In this document: positions 49,952 through 59,481 of the stretch, piece after piece
Layout: every line of letters begins with the position of its first letter
Position numbering within the stretch: position 1 is the stretch's first letter
Origin: Crassaminicella profunda
Lineage (GTDB): Bacteria; Bacillota; Clostridia; Peptostreptococcales; Thermotaleaceae
Assembly (NCBI RefSeq): GCF_019884785.1
Contig: NZ_CP082326.1
Location: 2,845,355 to 2,909,354 of the forward strand
Length of the DNA: 64,000 bases
Direction: 5' to 3'
Position numbers and translations under genes: made by a program
Notes under the pieces: generated by a model
The model's input: the letters and a program-made list of their open reading frames with translations, nothing else
What the model was told of the DNA's origin: nothing
The model's database searches: none

Positions 49952-50108
49952 AAAGTATATGAATATGCATGAATATCAATGAAAAAACATATTTATTGTA
50001 TATTATATATATAATTGCATATATTATTATAGAAAATAGTGAGTGCCTCTCTCTTCGAAATGGGTTACTATGGTAATTCCCCCGAAGATGATAGCACTCT
50101 TAATTTTT
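49952..50108 (+). ncRNA. Candidate small structured RNA
   Basis: Downstream of the consensus promoter, a nested hairpin at 50041-50099 pairs GAGTGC/GCACTC, TCTTCG/CGAAGA, GGG/CCC and TTAC/GTAA, with a symmetrical 5x5 internal loop (CTCTC opposite TGATA). TTAATTTTT follows and could end the RNA near 50108. There is no known family I can name. Alternatively the hairpin serves the minus-strand gene ending at 50114. Bases 49887-50113 contain nothing else. Confidence 0.35.
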
Positions 50109-50113
50109 GTCAG

Positions 50114-50890
50114 TTACTTCATCACCAATACATTTTTCCCTTCAAAGGCTATTCCAAGCTCTATTATTTCTTTGATTCCTCTATCCTCTAGCTCTTTTTT
50201 ATATTCCTTATCTCTTATTTGCTTTAATGCGTTTTTTGCTGCTATTTCTAGTGTTTCTTGATCATCATGATCTACCTTTTTAAACTCTATGATTATACCT
50301 ATTTTATTTTGATCCTTTGGAATTAAAGCCACATCATATCTTCCGTAGCCACTTTCTCTATTTGATTTCACTTCATAATTATCCCAAAGGGCTATAAGCA
50401 TTCCTAGTACAAAAGCATGATATACTTTTTCGCTTTCATGTCCACCTGTATCAAAATAGCTAACACTACTTAGTACAAATTCCTTTAGAATCTTTCCAAA
50501 TGTTTTTATATCTCCCTTTACTAAGCTTTTTAGCATATAATCAAATTTTTCCGTGTTTACACTTTCACTAAACCAAGACATAACTATTTCTTCGTATAAG
50601 TATTTTACTTCTAAATTTGGAATTCTTAAATGACAATAGGTTTTTCCTCGTTTAAACTCCTCATGAACCACCTTTAAGTATCCACTAAAAAGTAAAAAGC
50701 TCCATACATTTTCTGAATCCTTATTTACATCCTTCATGACTATATCTTCATTGATAGGTTTTACGATATCTTTTCCTTTGATTAAATCCTCAAGCTCTAT
50801 TTTTACCGTTTGACCACCCTTAGAATTCCCGTAAGCACTCCTTAATATTTTAGCAATAAAGTCAAAGTCTAAACCATTATTTACACACAT
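50114..50890 (-). pseudogene. N-terminally truncated PD-(D/E)XK nuclease protein (AAA-ATPase-like/DUF1703 family)
   Basis: 258 residues match only the second half of a roughly 550-residue family: the middle (VWSFLLFSGYLKVV) and the C-terminal nuclease domain (YEVKSNRESGYGRYDVALIP, then IGIIIEFKKVD with the D...ExK catalytic set). The N-terminal AAA-ATPase-like domain is absent. The first codons lie inside the 3' end of the upstream ybaK-like gene without a proper ribosome binding site, so a deletion has joined the two. The nuclease active site is still intact. Such genes occur as many variable copies in anaerobes. Confidence 0.8.
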
Positions 50891-51335
50891 CCACCCATAT
50901 ACCTTTTGTTACCTCTTCTAATTGTTCAATAGTTGTCTTCACTGCTGAATTGGGTGATCCTCCAGCAGGATAAACATAGTCAAATTCTTTTAAAGATTCA
51001 TCCAAATAAATAGCTAAGGGATTTTCAAGACCAAAAGGGCATACCCCTCCTACTGGATGTCCAGTAATCTCTAATACTTCATCCGCTTTTAGCATTTTTG
51101 CTTTTGCATTGAAATAGTCTTTATATTTTCTATTATCAATCCTCGCATTTCCTTTTGAAATAATTAATATCTCATGATCCTTTACTCTAAAAGCCATCGT
51201 TTTTGCTATTCTATTAGGTTCTACACCAATTGCCTCAGCAGCAAGCTCTACTGTTGCACTACTATGATTTAGCTCAAGTACCTCTAGATTTAATTTTTGT
51301 TCTTGAAATTGCTTTCTCACACTTTCAATACTCAT
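50877..51335 (-). CDS. YbaK/EbsC-family aminoacyl-tRNA deacylase
   Basis: 152 residues of the prolyl-tRNA-editing (YbaK/ProX) fold. Visible features are ELNHSSATVELAAEAIGVEPN, IAKTMAFRV, ILIISKGNARID, GHPVGGVCPFGL and YPAGGSPNSAVKTT, all conserved. The enzyme clears mischarged tRNA in trans. The ATG lies one base after the EamA stop, and its ribosome binding site AAAGGAGG is inside the last codons of the EamA gene, so the two are coupled. The C-terminus (GIWVDVCK) overlaps the truncated nuclease frame. Confidence 0.9.
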   Translation of the reverse strand: MSIESVRKQFQEQKLNLEVLELNHSSATVELAAEAIGVEPNRIAKTMAFRVKDHEILIISKGNARIDNRKYKDYFNAKAKMLKADEVLEITGHPVGGVCPFGLENPLAIYLDESLKEFDYVYPAGGSPNSAVKTTIEQLEEVTKGIWVDVCK

Positions 51336-51336
51336 T

Positions 51337-52251
51337 TTAAAACCTCCTTTTAATCATATTTTCATCTGTATTGGTCAATTCATTATTTTCTTTATGTCTC
51401 TTTGTCATATATAATCCTATAAAGATGGTTATCGCTCCTATGAACTGAATAAATCCAAAGGGTTCACCAAGAACAATATATCCTGTTATAATAGCAAAAA
51501 TAGGCTGTATATTATTGTACAAAGATGTTTTTGTACTCCCTATTTTCTGCACAGCAAATACCCACAAAACATTCCCTATGCATATAGCAAATATACCTGA
51601 ATATGCATTACTTAACCATCCAGCAATAGGAATGTTTATCCAATTCGTAGAAATAATACTTTTAAAAGATACTACTGTAAATAAAATTGCTGTAATACTT
51701 ACAATAATAGCTGTCACTAAAGAGTTAGAATACTTTTTTGCTACTTCCTTTGAAAATACTGTGAAGTACCCATATGCAATCTGTGCAATCAATAATAACA
51801 TGCCACCCTTTATATGATTTTTCGATAATCCAAATGCTTTATTTGAACCCATGATAATTAAGACTACACCAAAGACTGAAAGAATAATCCCTAAGACCAT
51901 TTTATAGTTGATCTTCTCTGTTCCCAAAAACTTATTAATCAAAGCTACCGTTATAGGTAATGTTCCTAAAATTAAAGATGCATTCCCTGCGGTAGTCATA
52001 TTCACTCCCATAGTAAAACACAGCTGAAAGATAAAAAATCCAAATAAACTTATAAAAAATAGCTTTTTAAAATCTTCCCTTTCAATTTTTTCATAAGAAC
52101 CACACACCATAACAATGATCCATGATGTAATTACTGCAAAGAACATCCTCAGAGCATTATAAGGAACTGGTGGTATATGTACTAATCCTATTTTCATAAT
52201 TGTAGGATTTATTCCCCAAAGGAATGTAACAAATAATAGGATAGCATCCAT
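51337..52251 (-). CDS. EamA-family (DMT) transporter, copy 2
   Basis: 304 residues, ten predicted helices. It is the same as copy 1 at most positions, from WGINPTIMKIGLVHIPPVPY to IITGYIVLGEPFGF, with a longer hydrophilic tail (NNELTNTDENMIKRRF) whose codons supply the next gene's ribosome binding site. ATG behind AGAGGAGG. It is operonic with the deacylase; copy 1 is 5 kb away beyond the accessory island. Confidence 0.88.
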   Translation of the reverse strand: MDAILLFVTFLWGINPTIMKIGLVHIPPVPYNALRMFFAVITSWIIVMVCGSYEKIEREDFKKLFFISLFGFFIFQLCFTMGVNMTTAGNASLILGTLPITVALINKFLGTEKINYKMVLGIILSVFGVVLIIMGSNKAFGLSKNHIKGGMLLLIAQIAYGYFTVFSKEVAKKYSNSLVTAIIVSITAILFTVVSFKSIISTNWINIPIAGWLSNAYSGIFAICIGNVLWVFAVQKIGSTKTSLYNNIQPIFAIITGYIVLGEPFGFIQFIGAITIFIGLYMTKRHKENNELTNTDENMIKRRF

Positions 52252-52286
52252 ATAAATCGCCTCCTCTCTTCAGTGCCCGTCAATTT

Positions 52287-52305
52287 AGTTGTTTAGTTTT
52301 TATAT
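52287..52305. repeat. 19-bp direct repeat upstream of EamA copy 2
   Basis: AGTTGTTTAGTTTTTATAT is found here and at 53231-53249, upstream of the next gene. Both stand a short distance before the start codon of the minus-strand gene (36 and 31 bp), so they may be shared leader or operator sequence. Confidence 0.45.
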
Positions 52306-52395
52306 TCTTCTTTCACTTATGCTTTTCCATTCCAATCAATATTGTAATTGCTTCCATTGTATATTGTAATTTCTTTATTTGCAATAATCATTAAC

Positions 52396-52439
52396 GCCTG
52401 TTTGTTTAATTATTTAATTCTATAACTAAACAAACAGGC
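52396..52439. repeat. 13-bp inverted repeat after the DUF3298-type gene
   Basis: GCCTGTTTGTTTA (52396-52408) pairs with TAAACAAACAGGC (52427-52439). No T run follows on the minus strand, so it is a weak terminator at best; it may stabilise the mRNA end. Confidence 0.5.
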
Positions 52440-52450
52440 ACTTTTAAAAA

Positions 52451-53200
52451 TCATTTTAAGATATCTTTCATCTCATCAAATGATACTTCAAGAAAAAGTG
52501 GCCCTATTGCATGAGGTGTATATACTCCTTCTTGATAATATACAACTAAACGATTCTCTGTCAGATAAAATCCCTGATTTTCTTCTATTCCTTTGTACTC
52601 GTCAAAAAGTTTAAAATCTAATTCATTTACTTTTTCATTTAATACATTATTTAATCTATTTTTATAATCAATATCTTGTCTAAACAAATGCTTTATGCCT
52701 AATAATTCTCCAGTTTTCAAATCAAATGTCACAGCATCTATATGGCTAGTAGGATGAGTGGCTCCTTCCATGTATGCAATATTTGAAAATTTTATACTTA
52801 ATTGTCTTTTTGTTTTTCTAGTTATTTCATAATCTCCTTGTAACGTTTCCTTAAATGCTTCATCATCTGTTTCAATAGGTTCATCATAAACGCCCATTCT
52901 TTCTACTATCATCTTATTACTCTTATTCTCTACTTCTTTGTTTGCCATATTTATGATAACAGGATATTTTATTGTTACTTCCATATTTTTAGTTTTTTCA
53001 GTATATGTTTTTGTTACTAGATCATATCCAATATCTTTATCCTTTAATTCTTTATGTTTATTATCACCAAATGTACTCTTTTCAAAGGTATTATGAACCT
53101 CTTCTTGTTCATCATTTGCTTCTTGTTCTTTTCTACATCCTGTAAACATACTACTTATAATCATTATACTTAAAACTAGAGTTACTATCTTTCTACACAT
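52451..53200 (-). CDS. DUF4163/DUF3298-type extracytoplasmic lipoprotein
   Basis: 249 residues with a signal sequence and lipobox MFTGC (18-22), then a polar linker. The two linked domains are usually seen together in RsiV and PdaC-type proteins: KTKNMEVTIKYPVIINMANKEVENKSN cut short here as KNMEVTIKYPVI (DUF4163 side), and the C-terminal FDLKTGELLGIKHLF with LTENRLVVYYQEGVYTPHA (DUF3298). RsiV uses the fold to bind lysozyme, but no sigma factor gene is adjacent, so the role is open. ATG behind AGGAGG. Confidence 0.75.
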   Translation of the reverse strand: MCRKIVTLVLSIMIISSMFTGCRKEQEANDEQEEVHNTFEKSTFGDNKHKELKDKDIGYDLVTKTYTEKTKNMEVTIKYPVIINMANKEVENKSNKMIVERMGVYDEPIETDDEAFKETLQGDYEITRKTKRQLSIKFSNIAYMEGATHPTSHIDAVTFDLKTGELLGIKHLFRQDIDYKNRLNNVLNEKVNELDFKLFDEYKGIEENQGFYLTENRLVVYYQEGVYTPHAIGPLFLEVSFDEMKDILK

Positions 53201-53230
53201 TTTAAACCTCCTAATAGTACCTTTCCATTC

Positions 53231-53249
53231 AGTTGTTTAGTTTTTATAT
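53231..53249. repeat. 19-bp direct repeat upstream of the DUF3298-type gene
   Basis: Second copy of the element at 52287-52305. Confidence 0.45.
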
Positions 53250-53341
53250 CGTTCCTTCAAATTATACACTCCTGTTTTTTTCATAGAAATACGTAATCCA
53301 ATTTGTTCCATTGTCTATTATAATATTGTTGCAAAAAAATT

Positions 53342-53369
53342 ACCTCTTATCATTATAATAATAAGAGGT
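53342..53369 (-). terminator. Terminator after the 2004-residue surface protein
   Basis: Nine-bp stem ACCTCTTAT/ATAAGAGGT, followed on the minus strand by AATTTTTTTG, 40 bp beyond the stop codon. Confidence 0.85.
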
Positions 53370-53409
53370 TGATTTTATTCATAACTGAATAACTAAACTA
53401 ACGGCATCT

Positions 53410-56400
53410 TTATTTGCCTTCATCATCTCCTACACCTTTTAATGTAGGTCTATCTGATCCTGCTTTCATTTCCCAAGTGTATGTAAAATCCCAACCATGA
53501 CTACTTGCTTTGAAATCATTCACCGTAATATCGGAACCATCTAATTTATTACTCCCTTTGTCAAGAGTTTCTTTAGGATTTTCTCCTATCTGGATTAACA
53601 TGTTGACATTAGCATAATTGTTAATAAGTTTGCCATTATTTTGATCTGTAATTCTACCTACATAGCTATTCCCATTGACACCAGAATTAAAAGCAATTGC
53701 ATTTTCTATTGTAGCCCACTCATTAAATCCCAACAAGCCTCCTACATGCTTATTTCCTGTTACGTCTCCTGTGGCATAGCTGTTTTTTATTATACTATCA
53801 AAACTAAGACCACCTGCTAAACCTCCTACATTCGTTTCTCCTTTAACAGTGCCTATTGCATAGGTATTTTCTATTGTACCGATATAACTATTCCCTACTA
53901 AACCACCTACATCAGATTTTCCTGTAACATTTACTGTTGCATAGCTATTTTTTATAGTGCCAAGATAGTTACGCCCGATTAAACCTCCTACAGAACCACT
54001 TTTTCCTGTAACTACCCCTGTTACATAACTATTTTCTACTATACTTTCTTTTTCTTTATTATATCCTACTAAACCCCCTACATTACCGCGTCCTGAAACA
54101 TTTACATTTACTAAACCTAATTTACATATTTTTGAAGGTTTCTGTGTAGCACTAAATAATCCTATAGAACTCATATCGTTTCTATTGATATACAAATTCT
54201 TAATAGTATGACCATCCCCATCAAAGGTTCCTTTAAAATATCCTCCTATAGGCTTAAACCCTTTTCCAGTATCACTATCATCCGCTTTTGTTAATGCATC
54301 TTTTAGCTTTTCATCTGTTTTTCCATTCTCATCTATATCAAACAAATCTTTACCATCTGGATTTTTATAGCTAGAATCTTTTGTGAAGTCAAGGTCTCTC
54401 TCTAACCTATAATACTTATCTAATCCATAATCTTTAATACCATCAACACCCGTTCCTCTACCTATGGCTATTATATCCTCAATGCTTTGAACTATAAATG
54501 GATCACTTTTTATTCCAAAACCTTGTATTTGTGGTTGTTTGACTGTTATAGTAAATTTATTACTTACACTACTTATACTTATTGTAACCTCTTTATCATC
54601 TAAGCTCAAAATTTTACCATTCACTGGTACAGTTGTTATGCCTTTTTCTTCAAATTTATCAAAAGATACATCTTCAGTACTATGATCACTCTTGCTAATT
54701 GTCACTACAATACTGCTAAGGTCAAGGCTATTCCCTACTCCATAAACGGTTTTCGGCTCTGTTTTAACTTCTATTTTAGTAATGGTTAATGTACTTGTCT
54801 CTATTGATTTATATACTGACTTATTTCCTTCTTCGTCTTCTACAATTGCATTAAAGTAATAAGTCGTACCTGATTCTAATCCTGTTATAAGTTTTGTATT
54901 TATATTCGATTCATACTCTCCTACTGGTGTTGCTTTTTCTATATTTTCTATACTATCTAAATTATTTTCTTTAGAATAATATACAAGATACTTAAGTGCT
55001 GAAGCTTCCGTTTTATTATCACTCGCTTTGTCCCAGCTTAATGTTATGCTGTTTTCTTTTGCATCGCTTGCTATTAATATTTTATTACTTATAGTTGGCT
55101 TCGTAGTATCCTTCACCGGTACGATAACTATGCCATCATCATCTCCCACATTTTTTATAGTTGGTCTATTTGCACCTTCTTTGATTTCCCAAATATTTTC
55201 AAAATCCCAATTAGATAAAGGTTGACGGTTTTGATCTTTAATTAAATCAATATCTTCTCCCCAAAGTTTCGTATCTGTTCCTGCTGTCTTTATTACTCCA
55301 TTTTCTTTCACTATCATATTTTCATAAGCATAATTTTTTCCATAATTTTCATAATTCACACCTTCATATTTAAAGCCTATAATACGATTTACAGATCCTT
55401 CAGTTCCTTGAACACCATTAATATTAAAAGCTATACTATTAACAATACTAATTGTATTCGTCTCTCCATAATCCCCATCTACATAGCCTACCAAACCACC
55501 TACTTTTCTTTTACCCGCTACTGCACCTAAAGCATAGGCATTTTCGATGACTGCATAATTTCTTATACATCCTACCAATCCACCTACACAATCTGCCATA
55601 TTATTCACATTTCCTACTGCATAACAGTTCGTCATATTCACATAAAATAATTCTCCTGCAAAACCACCTACGTTTATTTTATTATATACTTCACTATTAA
55701 CATCAGTATTTTCAAGTACCTCTACATCAGCATAGCAACTGTCAAATCTGGTTATCTTATTAGAATTATTATCTGTTGCCATTCCTATGAAACCACCTAC
55801 AAACTTACTCCCCTTCACTTCTCCAGTAACATAGTTCCTCATAAAATATGTTGGATGAGCTCCATCATATAGATTACTCTCGCCCACAAAACCACCTACA
55901 TTTTCTCTACCAATAACAGTTACATTTTCTGCAGCACAATCACTAATGACATAATCATCAAATAACTGCCCTATAAATCCACCTATGCTATAACCTGTAG
56001 TAGCTTTTACAACAATATCTTTCACCCTACTATTTGTTACATTACCTACACTACAACCTACAAGACCACCAATACGGTTTTTTATCCCTTCTATACTTGA
56101 ATTTTCTGTAACCATACACTTCTCTATTGACCCTTTATTCTCACCTACAAGACCACCAATATATGAATCTCCTAATAGCTTTACATTCTTTACAATACAA
56201 TCCCTTATAGTTGAGTCCTCATTGTCTCCTACAAGACCTCCTACATGCTTGATCTTTTCATTTAATATACTTATATTTTCTATTGTACAATCTTCTATTT
56301 TACTATTTTTTGCTATACCACTGATTCCACCTATATAACTTGTTCTGCTTCCTTCCATTGCCAAAGGTGTAATACTTGCATTTTTAATGATACAATTTTT

Positions 56401-59400
56401 AACTTGAGTATCTGTCATTCTTCCTGCTAATATCCCTGAAATTGAAGAACATTTTATGTCTGCATATTCTATGGTTATATCCTTTATACAAGCTCCTTCT
56501 TCAAGAATTAAAAACAAACCTTGCATTTCACTATCTCTATCTATATATAAGTTTTTTATCGCAAAATTATTTCCATCAAAGCCACCTGATAAACCACTAC
56601 TAAAATCTATTCCCAGCTCTAAACTTACCATATTTATTACTCGTTCATCAGACCATCCAGATATATCTATATTCTCTGACAATAGCTTCTTTAATATAGT
56701 TATAACTTCTTCATCTGTAGACTCCTCAGTAATTAAACCATCAAATCCTCCAAATTCTTCTATACAGCATTTTTTTATTTTATTTACCTTTTCACTTTCA
56801 CTTTGAGTAGCTACCTTCTTAATAGGATTCCAGCCATTACTTGTTATTAATTCTACCTTTAATCCTTCAGTCTTTCCATCTCCATTGATGTCTCCAAAAT
56901 ATTTTGTATTTGGATCATTATAACTAGCATCATCATTAAAATCCAAACGATTCATCAATATATAATGCTTATCTACTCCCCATTCTTCACTAGTTTGAGG
57001 ATTGATTCGTCCAATACTTGCTAGATCTTCAATCTTATATATTGTATATGGATTTTCTTTTGTTCCTAATCCTAAATTTGGTTTTGTTTCTATGCTTATT
57101 TTAGATACTTCATCAGTTACATTTCCTACTTCATCCTCTGCTGCTAAATAAATATTATATGTCTTTCCTTCTTCAAGACCAATAATTGCTTCATCCTTTA
57201 CAATTGCTTTATTGTTACTTGCTATCACTGTAATATTGTTATAATCTACTCCAGCCTTTACTTGTTCTACAGTTGGTTTGGCACTTTTATCTTCTACTAC
57301 TATATAATAAATAGTTGAAGGTTCATTAGTCTCTATATTAAGCTTTAATTCTCCTTTATTGTCTCCTAAATTTACTTCTTTTTTTGTAAATACAGGTGCT
57401 GTTGTATCTATTTCTGATACTTTTATTGTTTTTACACTATTTTGTTTGTTATTATAATAATCTACTGCTGTTAAGTATATATTATAAGTTTTTCCTGATT
57501 GTATTCCACTATTGTATACTTTTTTTACTACTGTATTTTCTTCTATATCATAGCTATTTCCTATGCTTATTAAATCATCTACTGTAAAATCCTTATCATA
57601 TACCTCTTGGTATACAGTATAATATACTGTTGATTTTTCATTTACTTTTGTAAATAGTTCTATTTCTAATTCGCTACTTTTCATTGTTGCAAAAGGATAA
57701 CCCGTTGCCCATTCTGGTGCTTTTGTATCAGTTTCTATTTTTTCTTTTGCTGTTGCTTTTTTACTTACTATACTTGATAAATTTCCTTTATGATCTTCTA
57801 CTACTAAATAAATTGTATAGTTTTGTCCTTCTTCTAAGTTTTCTATTACTTTTTCAAATTCATCATCTATTTTTGTTACTTCTATCTTATTATTTTTATT
57901 CTTTATCTCTATTGAATTTTTTGGTGCTACATCCCCTTCTTTTACTACTATGTAGTATACAGTTCCCACTTCGTCTAACTTTATTGTTACTTTTATCTCT
58001 CCATCATGATTTCCTGTTTCTGCTATTGCCTTTATAAATTTTGGTGCTGTTGTATCTTTATTGCTATTGTCATGACTACTACCACTACTGCTATGATTTT
58101 TATGATGTCTACTTTGTTTATTTGTATCATCATCTTCATGACTCATATCTTTATCATCTATTTTTACTGTACCTGCATTATTATCTACTTCTACATAATT
58201 TGGTCTTTTTTCTATATTTACATTTTTACTTTTAATTTCTGCTTTATTGATCGTTCCTTGCCCTTTTATTTCTAGCTTTTCTTTTGCTTCTAGATTTTTT
58301 ATTTGACTTCCCTTTTCTGTATGTACTTTTGTATCTTTTTCTATGATTAATTTTTCTACCTTTGTTCCTTTTCCTAAATCTAAATTTGTTTTTCCTTTTG
58401 TATCAATTTCTTTTATTTTTGTATCTCCTGATACTTTTATACTTGTATCTGCTTGTGTTTTTATTTTTTCTATATTTGTTTTTCCTTCTATTATTACCTT
58501 TGCTTTTGATTTTGTTTTTATTTCTCCTACATTGCTATGTCCTGTTATATCCACTTCTGGTTCATTCTTTACTTTTGTAATGATTATCTTTTCTACTTCT
58601 ACATCTTCTAGCTTTATAGGATTTTTAACCGTTCCTCCTGATACATCTATTTGTCCTTTTATCTTAGTATTTTTAATAGTGACATTGCCACGAACCCCTG
58701 GTGCTATGTAAATATCTCCATTTATTTGTTTGTTTTCTATAATAATATTTGGGTTTATGATTGTAACTTTTGTAACACTCGGTGGCATATTGTCTATATC
58801 TTCTTGACTAGTTACAATATAACCCAACATATTTTCTACGATGGTCATGATTTCTGCTCTGTTGATTATACCCTTTGGTTTAAAGGTTTCATCTTCATAT
58901 CCACTCACAAATCCCATTTGTGAAAAACTCTCTATTTTTTCTTTTTCCTCTTCATCCACATTTTCTAAATCTTTGAATCCTTTCTTCTCTATTACGTTTC
59001 TTTCTTCTTCCACATCTAATATAAGACTCATCATATTTACTACATCTTCTCTACTAGCTAATTCTTCTGGTCTAGCTTCTAAGTCTTTTATGTATCCATA
59101 ATATTTTGCTTTTGCTGTTTCCTTTGCATACCATTCTTTTCCTACTACATCTTCAAAATTTTTATTAGCTCCTGTCTTTAGTCCAAAATATTTATTAACT
59201 AAAGTAATAAGTTCTGACCTTTTCATTTGTTGATCTGGCTTAAAAGTCCCATCTGGATAACCACTAAGCATCCCCATTTTGTGATGCTTTTTTATAGTTT
59301 TTTCTGCCCAGTGATTCTCTATATCACTAAACTCTTGATAATTTGTGTTTTCATTAGCATAACCCATAAACGTCGTTGGCAAAATTAAGCTAATGATTAA

Positions 59401-59424
59401 AAGAATTGATAATAATTTTTTCAT
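53410..59424 (-). CDS. Giant S-layer-anchored surface protein with GLUG repeats
   Basis: 2004 residues. Signal peptide (1-23); three SLH domains (about 31-200; DIENHWAEKTIKKHHKMGML, SGYPDGTFKPD, FVSGYEDETFKPK) that bind wall polysaccharide; a beta-helical segment (about 205-420) of short INGDIYIAPG-type repeats; a Ser/His linker; three related beta-sandwich repeats beginning DTTAPKF or TAPVF (about 455-790); a large block of GLUG repeats (about 800-1330, YIGGLVGENKGSIEKC, VGGFVGES); an FN3-like domain (about 1400-1480); an Ig-like domain (about 1490-1560); and a second GLUG block (about 1570-1990). Such proteins are adhesins or surface scaffolds. ATG with GGAGGA. Confidence 0.88.
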   Translation of the reverse strand: MKKLLSILLIISLILPTTFMGYANENTNYQEFSDIENHWAEKTIKKHHKMGMLSGYPDGTFKPDQQMKRSELITLVNKYFGLKTGANKNFEDVVGKEWYAKETAKAKYYGYIKDLEARPEELASREDVVNMMSLILDVEEERNVIEKKGFKDLENVDEEEKEKIESFSQMGFVSGYEDETFKPKGIINRAEIMTIVENMLGYIVTSQEDIDNMPPSVTKVTIINPNIIIENKQINGDIYIAPGVRGNVTIKNTKIKGQIDVSGGTVKNPIKLEDVEVEKIIITKVKNEPEVDITGHSNVGEIKTKSKAKVIIEGKTNIEKIKTQADTSIKVSGDTKIKEIDTKGKTNLDLGKGTKVEKLIIEKDTKVHTEKGSQIKNLEAKEKLEIKGQGTINKAEIKSKNVNIEKRPNYVEVDNNAGTVKIDDKDMSHEDDDTNKQSRHHKNHSSSGSSHDNSNKDTTAPKFIKAIAETGNHDGEIKVTIKLDEVGTVYYIVVKEGDVAPKNSIEIKNKNNKIEVTKIDDEFEKVIENLEEGQNYTIYLVVEDHKGNLSSIVSKKATAKEKIETDTKAPEWATGYPFATMKSSELEIELFTKVNEKSTVYYTVYQEVYDKDFTVDDLISIGNSYDIEENTVVKKVYNSGIQSGKTYNIYLTAVDYYNNKQNSVKTIKVSEIDTTAPVFTKKEVNLGDNKGELKLNIETNEPSTIYYIVVEDKSAKPTVEQVKAGVDYNNITVIASNNKAIVKDEAIIGLEEGKTYNIYLAAEDEVGNVTDEVSKISIETKPNLGLGTKENPYTIYKIEDLASIGRINPQTSEEWGVDKHYILMNRLDFNDDASYNDPNTKYFGDINGDGKTEGLKVELITSNGWNPIKKVATQSESEKVNKIKKCCIEEFGGFDGLITEESTDEEVITILKKLLSENIDISGWSDERVINMVSLELGIDFSSGLSGGFDGNNFAIKNLYIDRDSEMQGLFLILEEGACIKDITIEYADIKCSSISGILAGRMTDTQVKNCIIKNASITPLAMEGSRTSYIGGISGIAKNSKIEDCTIENISILNEKIKHVGGLVGDNEDSTIRDCIVKNVKLLGDSYIGGLVGENKGSIEKCMVTENSSIEGIKNRIGGLVGCSVGNVTNSRVKDIVVKATTGYSIGGFIGQLFDDYVISDCAAENVTVIGRENVGGFVGESNLYDGAHPTYFMRNYVTGEVKGSKFVGGFIGMATDNNSNKITRFDSCYADVEVLENTDVNSEVYNKINVGGFAGELFYVNMTNCYAVGNVNNMADCVGGLVGCIRNYAVIENAYALGAVAGKRKVGGLVGYVDGDYGETNTISIVNSIAFNINGVQGTEGSVNRIIGFKYEGVNYENYGKNYAYENMIVKENGVIKTAGTDTKLWGEDIDLIKDQNRQPLSNWDFENIWEIKEGANRPTIKNVGDDDGIVIVPVKDTTKPTISNKILIASDAKENSITLSWDKASDNKTEASALKYLVYYSKENNLDSIENIEKATPVGEYESNINTKLITGLESGTTYYFNAIVEDEEGNKSVYKSIETSTLTITKIEVKTEPKTVYGVGNSLDLSSIVVTISKSDHSTEDVSFDKFEEKGITTVPVNGKILSLDDKEVTISISSVSNKFTITVKQPQIQGFGIKSDPFIVQSIEDIIAIGRGTGVDGIKDYGLDKYYRLERDLDFTKDSSYKNPDGKDLFDIDENGKTDEKLKDALTKADDSDTGKGFKPIGGYFKGTFDGDGHTIKNLYINRNDMSSIGLFSATQKPSKICKLGLVNVNVSGRGNVGGLVGYNKEKESIVENSYVTGVVTGKSGSVGGLIGRNYLGTIKNSYATVNVTGKSDVGGLVGNSYIGTIENTYAIGTVKGETNVGGLAGGLSFDSIIKNSYATGDVTGNKHVGGLLGFNEWATIENAIAFNSGVNGNSYVGRITDQNNGKLINNYANVNMLIQIGENPKETLDKGSNKLDGSDITVNDFKASSHGWDFTYTWEMKAGSDRPTLKGVGDDEGK

Positions 59425-59481
59425 TTTTTCCTCCTCCTAGCTGCAAAAAAAAAATAAATTACTGTTTCTTTTTTGATAATT

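Noticed and set aside
57396-58580. Several leucine- and phenylalanine-rich plus-strand frames opposite the SLH protein
   Set aside because: They are antisense shadows of a Lys/Glu/Thr-rich coding region and have no ribosome binding sites.
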